Of a stretch of DNA of 31,620 bases, positions 28,592 through 31,620 are shown piece by piece. Position 1 is the stretch's first letter. The number at the start of each line of letters is the position of its first letter. The notes under the pieces were generated by a model. It was not told where the DNA came from, did no database searches, and saw nothing but the letters and a program-made list of their open reading frames with translations. The stretch covers positions 2,554,019 to 2,585,638 of the forward strand of contig BFEA01000108.1 of the NCBI GenBank assembly GCA_003427395.1, read 5' to 3'. Position numbers and translations under genes: made by a program. The DNA is from Chara braunii. Taxonomy: Eukaryota; Streptophyta; Charophyceae; Charales; Characeae.

Positions 28592-28612
28592 GGGCCTCGC
28601 CACACCACTGTA
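28592..28612 (+). repeat. R1-type terminal repeat, isolated
   Basis: GGGCCTCGCCACACCACTGT matches an R1 left terminus and directly abuts the AT-rich island. Its inverse (ACAGTGGTGTGGCC) occurs at 29661-29674. Confidence 0.55.
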
Positions 28613-29245
28613 ACATAATTAGATTATTATAATTATCAATATGGATATTTGATTTATTGTACATATTATATTGTGATTCAGATTGAGATTGATTGATGTA
28701 TTTCTTTTTTTCTATCTATTCTCTGCATATATCTCTGCATATATGTTATTGTTTCATAGTAATTAATTTGATTCTAGTTTTCATTTACAATATCATATAT
28801 GTATATATTCATATATAGATATTAATATTATAATTGAATACAATTGCAATATATTACGATATTATTTATGATACTATTATTCTTCTTCTTATTTATTACA
28901 ATTATATAAATATATAGCTTTATTCTACTCCATATTTCTATTTTTATCTATTTTTGATTATTTATGAATTCTTGCATTTATTTGATCAGGAAAACTCATT
29001 TTTTTTAAATTTGATAGTTTTGCTATACATATTTTTTTTTACAAAATATAATATATTGTAAATATATTGTTTTAACACTAATACTAATTCATACTAATAG
29101 AATAAAAATTGAACAATAAAAATACAATAAAATCGTGAAATAAATGAATGTTTTGATATTTCGAATTATCGAAATAAATTAGTAATAAATAAGTACTTGG
29201 TAATATTCAACGAATAAGCTTGAATCATACTTATATTACTTGTTT
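28613..29245. other. AT-rich island, possible organellar insertion
   Basis: About 630 bp of strikingly AT-rich DNA (around 20% GC by eye, against roughly 45-50% nearby). It has sharp edges and no open frame of note. The texture (ATATAT, TTTATTTAT, GATTGATTGA) resembles plastid or mitochondrial intergenic DNA, but no organellar gene or tRNA can be read, so the origin is inference. Confidence 0.55.
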
Positions 29246-29677
29246 CATTAATGAGACGGAAAGAAAGAAAGAAAGAAAGAAAGCGGCAAGCCACTCACTT
29301 TGTGTCTACTTTCAATTCTAATTTGCTGGATTGATCGATGCTGAGGCTTTCTTTTACGTATGTATTGTATGGTCGGTCTTGTGAAGTTCAGAAAGGCAAA
29401 AAAATTGGACGGCTGTCAGAACAAATTTGAACTGCCTCCATTCCACAGTTTGGCCCCCCTTTTAGCCACACAGCACTGTAGAGTGCACGCACTTGCGAAA
29501 GCAAGATGGAAAACGATGAACGCGCCTGACGGTACGACAAGCATTAGTCCATCCCGAGCTTATCCCCACTCACCAAATTTTGAAGAGAAGTCGATGGCCC
29601 AGCCGAGGACTGTCGAAAGCATCGGAGTAGCGGGCTGGGGATTCGACAACTTTCGACTCGACAGTGGTGTGGCCTAA
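29246..29677. other. No gene; (GAAA)n at 29259-29283
   Basis: Six GAAA units follow the AT island. An open frame at 29360-29677 has no recognised motif and ends in the R1-like terminus. Confidence 0.5.
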
Positions 29678-29741
29678 GGGCCTCGCCACACAGGCTGTCG
29701 AAATGCGCAAAACGAGAATGAACTTCCCGCTAGAACATGGC
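29678..29741 (-). repeat. R1 element fragment
   Basis: GGGCCTCGCCACACAGGCTG, TCGAAATGCGCAAAACGAG and CTAGAACATGG give half of an R1 copy on the minus strand. The other half is missing. Confidence 0.7.
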
Positions 29742-29990
29742 CAGCACGCGTTGTCCGCCCAGACTCCAGGTGCACTCTAAAACAAGTGCTCAACTTTCTA
29801 AGGTCCTCCCTTGAAATGCCTCCGGCAGCCTCCCTTGAAATTGCCGCTGCTGCAGGCGGGCGCTCTTGAACTGTCAAGATTGCCATGGGAGAGAAGGAAA
29901 AACTTTTCGGCTTTTTCGAAGACTCTCTGACAACTCGAGGAAAAAAAAAAAAGCGTTTTCCTGAGTGCATTTTTTCATGAGGTAGTTGCA
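29742..29990. other. No gene recognised
   Basis: Short GC-balanced interval with a CCTCC(C/G)GCAGCCTCCCTTGA-like direct repeat near 29805-29835 (CCCTTGAAAT twice). Confidence 0.5.
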
Positions 29991-30112
29991 GGGCCTCGCT
30001 GGACTACTCTCGACATGCACAAAAGACAAAAATATTGGCGGTGTATCCTTCCATATTCTAGCGGAAGATTCACTCTCGTTTTGCACATTTCAAGAGTAGT
30101 GCAGTGAGGCCC
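29991..30112 (+). mobile_element. R1 TIR element
   Basis: 122 bp. GGGCCTCGCTGGACTACTCT at the left, AAGAGTAGTGCAGTGAGGCC-C at the right, GCA on both sides (29988-29990 and 30113-30115). Full core: AAAAGACAAAAATATTGGCG, TTCCATATTCTAGCGG and AAGATTCACTCTCGTTTTGC. Confidence 0.88.
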
Positions 30113-30270
30113 GCACAATGACGGATTTTCATCATTTTCATGAGTGCAGACTGACAGCTCAAAAACCTGAATTCCAGACCCGACGTCTAGAGTGAGTGGA
30201 GCGGTGCCGCACTCAATAAATGGCCTGTTTCTAGAGCAGTGGAGCGAGACCCATGGTCTAGCGGAAGATT

Positions 30271-30392
30271 GGGCGTCGCTCTACCACTCCAGAAGTGCAC
30301 AAAAGACAAAAATCATGGCGATGTATCTTTCCTTGTTCTAGCGGAAGATTCACTCTCGTTTTGCACATTCCGGGAGTGGTGGAGCGAGGCCC
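30271..30392 (+). mobile_element. R1 TIR element, nested in an older R1 fragment
   Basis: 122 bp. GGGCGTCGCTCTACCACTCC to GAGTGGTGGAGCGAGGCCC, ATT on both sides (30268-30270 and 30393-30395). The sequence before it (GGTCTAGCGGAAGATT) is itself R1 core, so the insertion split or joined an older copy. Confidence 0.85.
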
Positions 30393-30412
30393 ATTGGTTT
30401 GAACTTTGCCCC

Positions 30413-30712
30413 GTCCGCTACTCACGACCTGCACAAACAAAAGACAAAAAGACTGAAAAGTAGATTTGTTTTGTTTTTTTTTCCTCTTTTTCCACAAATT
30501 TCCAGTAGATTTACTAGATTTGTTTTCGTTTCGTCTTTTTCTGAGAAGAGGCGATGCCATGCCACAGCCAGCCCGCCTCACTGCATGCAGAAAAGACAAA
30601 TGGTGAGTGGGGGCGCCTGCACATGAAAAAAAGACAAAAGTATGGTGGTGTATCTTTCCATGTTCTAGCGGAATATTTGGAGAGCAGCGGAGCGAGGAAG
30701 GGAACAAGAACA
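30413..30712 (+). repeat. R1 fragments and T-rich DNA
   Basis: Partial R1 cores lie at 30413-30450 (CACGACCTGCACAAAC, AAAAGACAAAAAGACTG) and 30618-30700 (CCTGCACATG, AAAAGACAAAAGTATGG, TTTCCATGTTCTAGCGG, GGAGAGCAGCGGAGCGAGG). Diverged and internally deleted. Confidence 0.65.
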
Positions 30713-30715
30713 TAC

Positions 30716-30824
30716 GCCCCACTCCGCACAAAAGAGAAAAAAATGCAGCGGCATATCTTCGCAGGTTTTGGGGGGAGATTCATTCTCATTTTGCACACAT
30801 TTGGTGAGCCGTGGAGCCAGGCCC
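30716..30824 (+). repeat. R1 element, left end degraded
   Basis: CCCCACTCCGCACAAAAGAG ... GATTCATTCTCATTTTGCAC ... GAGCCGTGGAGCCAGGCCC. ATA follows (30825-30827), and ATA also occurs just upstream of the degraded left end. Confidence 0.7.
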
Positions 30825-30830
30825 ATAGAA

Positions 30831-30941
30831 GGCTCCGTCGACTGTGCTTTTATTTTTTTTCTTTCCTGGCTCCGTCGACTGTGCTTTTATTTTTTTTCTT
30901 TCCTGGCTCCGTCGACTGTGCTTTTATTTTTTTTCTTTCCT
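30831..30941 (+). repeat. 37-bp tandem repeat, three exact units
   Basis: Units start at 30831, 30868 and 30905, each GGCTCCGTCGACTGTGC followed by a T-rich half. Identical by eye, so recently expanded or kept homogeneous. Confidence 0.95.
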
Positions 30942-31139
30942 GACATTGCTCTTAGGACTAGTCCTAAAGCCGACACTCCCAGGATAGGTGGAGCGCCACC
31001 GCCAAAATTCCAAAATTTCCCCGAGAATTCATCCTCAGAGCTGGAGGACGGCCTGAGGAGTGTCTAACGATGCCCTTAGTCCTTGAGGAGACGACTACTT
31101 AGAAAAGCAGGTCTATTCCCATCAGAGAATAGCTATATG
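30942..31139. other. No gene recognised
   Basis: Contains a small palindrome CTTAGGACTAGTCCTAAG at 30951-30968. Nothing else is supported. Confidence 0.5.
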
Positions 31140-31580
31140 TGACCGAGTTGATAGTCTATAGTTGGTACTTGAGGAGAGTCTATAGTTGGTACTTGAGGAG
31201 AGTCTATACTTACTCCTTGACGACAGGACACAGGTCTGTTTCCCTCCGAGTCCTTGACGACAGGACACAGGTCTGTTTCCCTTCGAGAATATGCACCTAT
31301 ACTACTATAGTCTATAGATGATTGCGTTGACCTATAGACTATAGTCTAACTCTTGTCAGCACAGTTCTTCGCTGACACTGGAGTCCAACAATTATACAAG
31401 CAGTGGTCACCCGCATGAGTGCCTTTTTTTACTTAGTACAGGTCTGTTTCCGTCAGAGAATATAAATAGCTATACACGATCGAGTTGATAGTCTATACAT
31501 ACTACATAGTACTTCAGGACAGTCTATAGTTGGCACTTGAGGAGAGTTTATACTAACTGCAACACTCTTCTGCCTATCAT
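31140..31580 (+). repeat. Compound tandem repeat with GTCTATAG and ACAGGTCTGTTTCC units
   Basis: AGTCTATAGTTGGTACTTGA-GGAG is exact at 31153-31176 and 31177-31200 (24-bp unit), with a diverged third unit to 31224. A 37-bp unit TCCTTGACGACAGGACACAG... occurs at 31214-31250 and 31251-31287. The whole series (GTCTGTTTCC, GAGAATA, CGAGTTGATAGTCTAT, CTTGAGGAGAG) recurs at 31440-31560, a higher-order duplication. CTATAGACTATAG palindromes lie near 31330-31345. Confidence 0.85.
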
Positions 31581-31620
31581 CACCCAAACAGGAGGGGAAT
31601 ACGGTATACCTTTTTTTTTT

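Noticed and set aside
29360-29677. 105-residue open frame as a host gene
   Set aside because: Ends in an R1-like terminus, no domain, no homologous repeat of the frame.
28182-30798. Recurring minus-strand peptides such as ARIWKDTPP and CLLCM as a conserved protein family
   Set aside because: They are translations of the repeated R1 element core; frames break between copies and there is no domain.

Overview
This window looks like nuclear DNA of a plant-lineage eukaryote, most likely a streptophyte (charophyte-type) green alga. The reasons are a short TTTAGGG-type telomere-like motif, a chromodomain-bearing Ty3/gypsy retrotransposon primed by an initiator-Met-like site, a plant L1-type LINE, and a broken fragment of a plastid-style pyruvate dehydrogenase E1-beta gene (odpB). 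The genus is inference; a Chara-like alga is my best guess. I found no intact host protein gene and no confident tRNA or rRNA gene. Nearly every long open frame is a shadow of a repeat or a piece of a decayed transposon. Three single-N positions (6531, 9562, 19426) mark assembly joins or ambiguous bases.

Layout. 1-3200: microsatellites and small dispersed repeats, including foldback elements and a tRNA-like minus-strand stretch. 3205-5790: a 5'-truncated, frameshifted LINE (reverse transcriptase plus C-terminal zinc-binding region). 6169-6778: small hairpin-bearing repeats followed by the odpB fragment. 7166-7510: first copy of a poly(A)-tailed retroposon. 8694-16821: a complete but dead Ty3/gypsy chromovirus-like element with two LTRs, primer-binding site, polypurine tract, target-site duplication, gag with a zinc knuckle, protease, reverse transcriptase, and integrase C-terminus with chromodomain. 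RNase H and the integrase core are deleted. 17812-18887: a solo LTR of a related family. 19.4-22.1 kb: a dense block of simple and complex tandem repeats. 22.9-27.6 kb: a cluster of foldback elements and a second poly(A)-tailed retroposon with a clear target-site duplication. 28.1-30.9 kb: many copies of a ~122-bp terminal-inverted-repeat element interrupted by a ~630-bp very AT-rich island. 30.8-31.6 kb: short tandem repeats.

The most interesting material is non-coding. One compact ~122-bp MITE-like family has five copies flanked by matching 3-bp direct repeats. A second family of palindromic elements shares a terminus of the type CCTTCTTCCCCCGAA. A third small repeat carries a hairpin at a fixed place whose stem sequence differs completely between copies. 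Copy names used below: R1 = the 122-bp TIR element; FB = foldback family; R2 = the GGGACGCTGG/CCGGTTTCCAGC repeat; R4 = the poly(A)-tailed retroposon.
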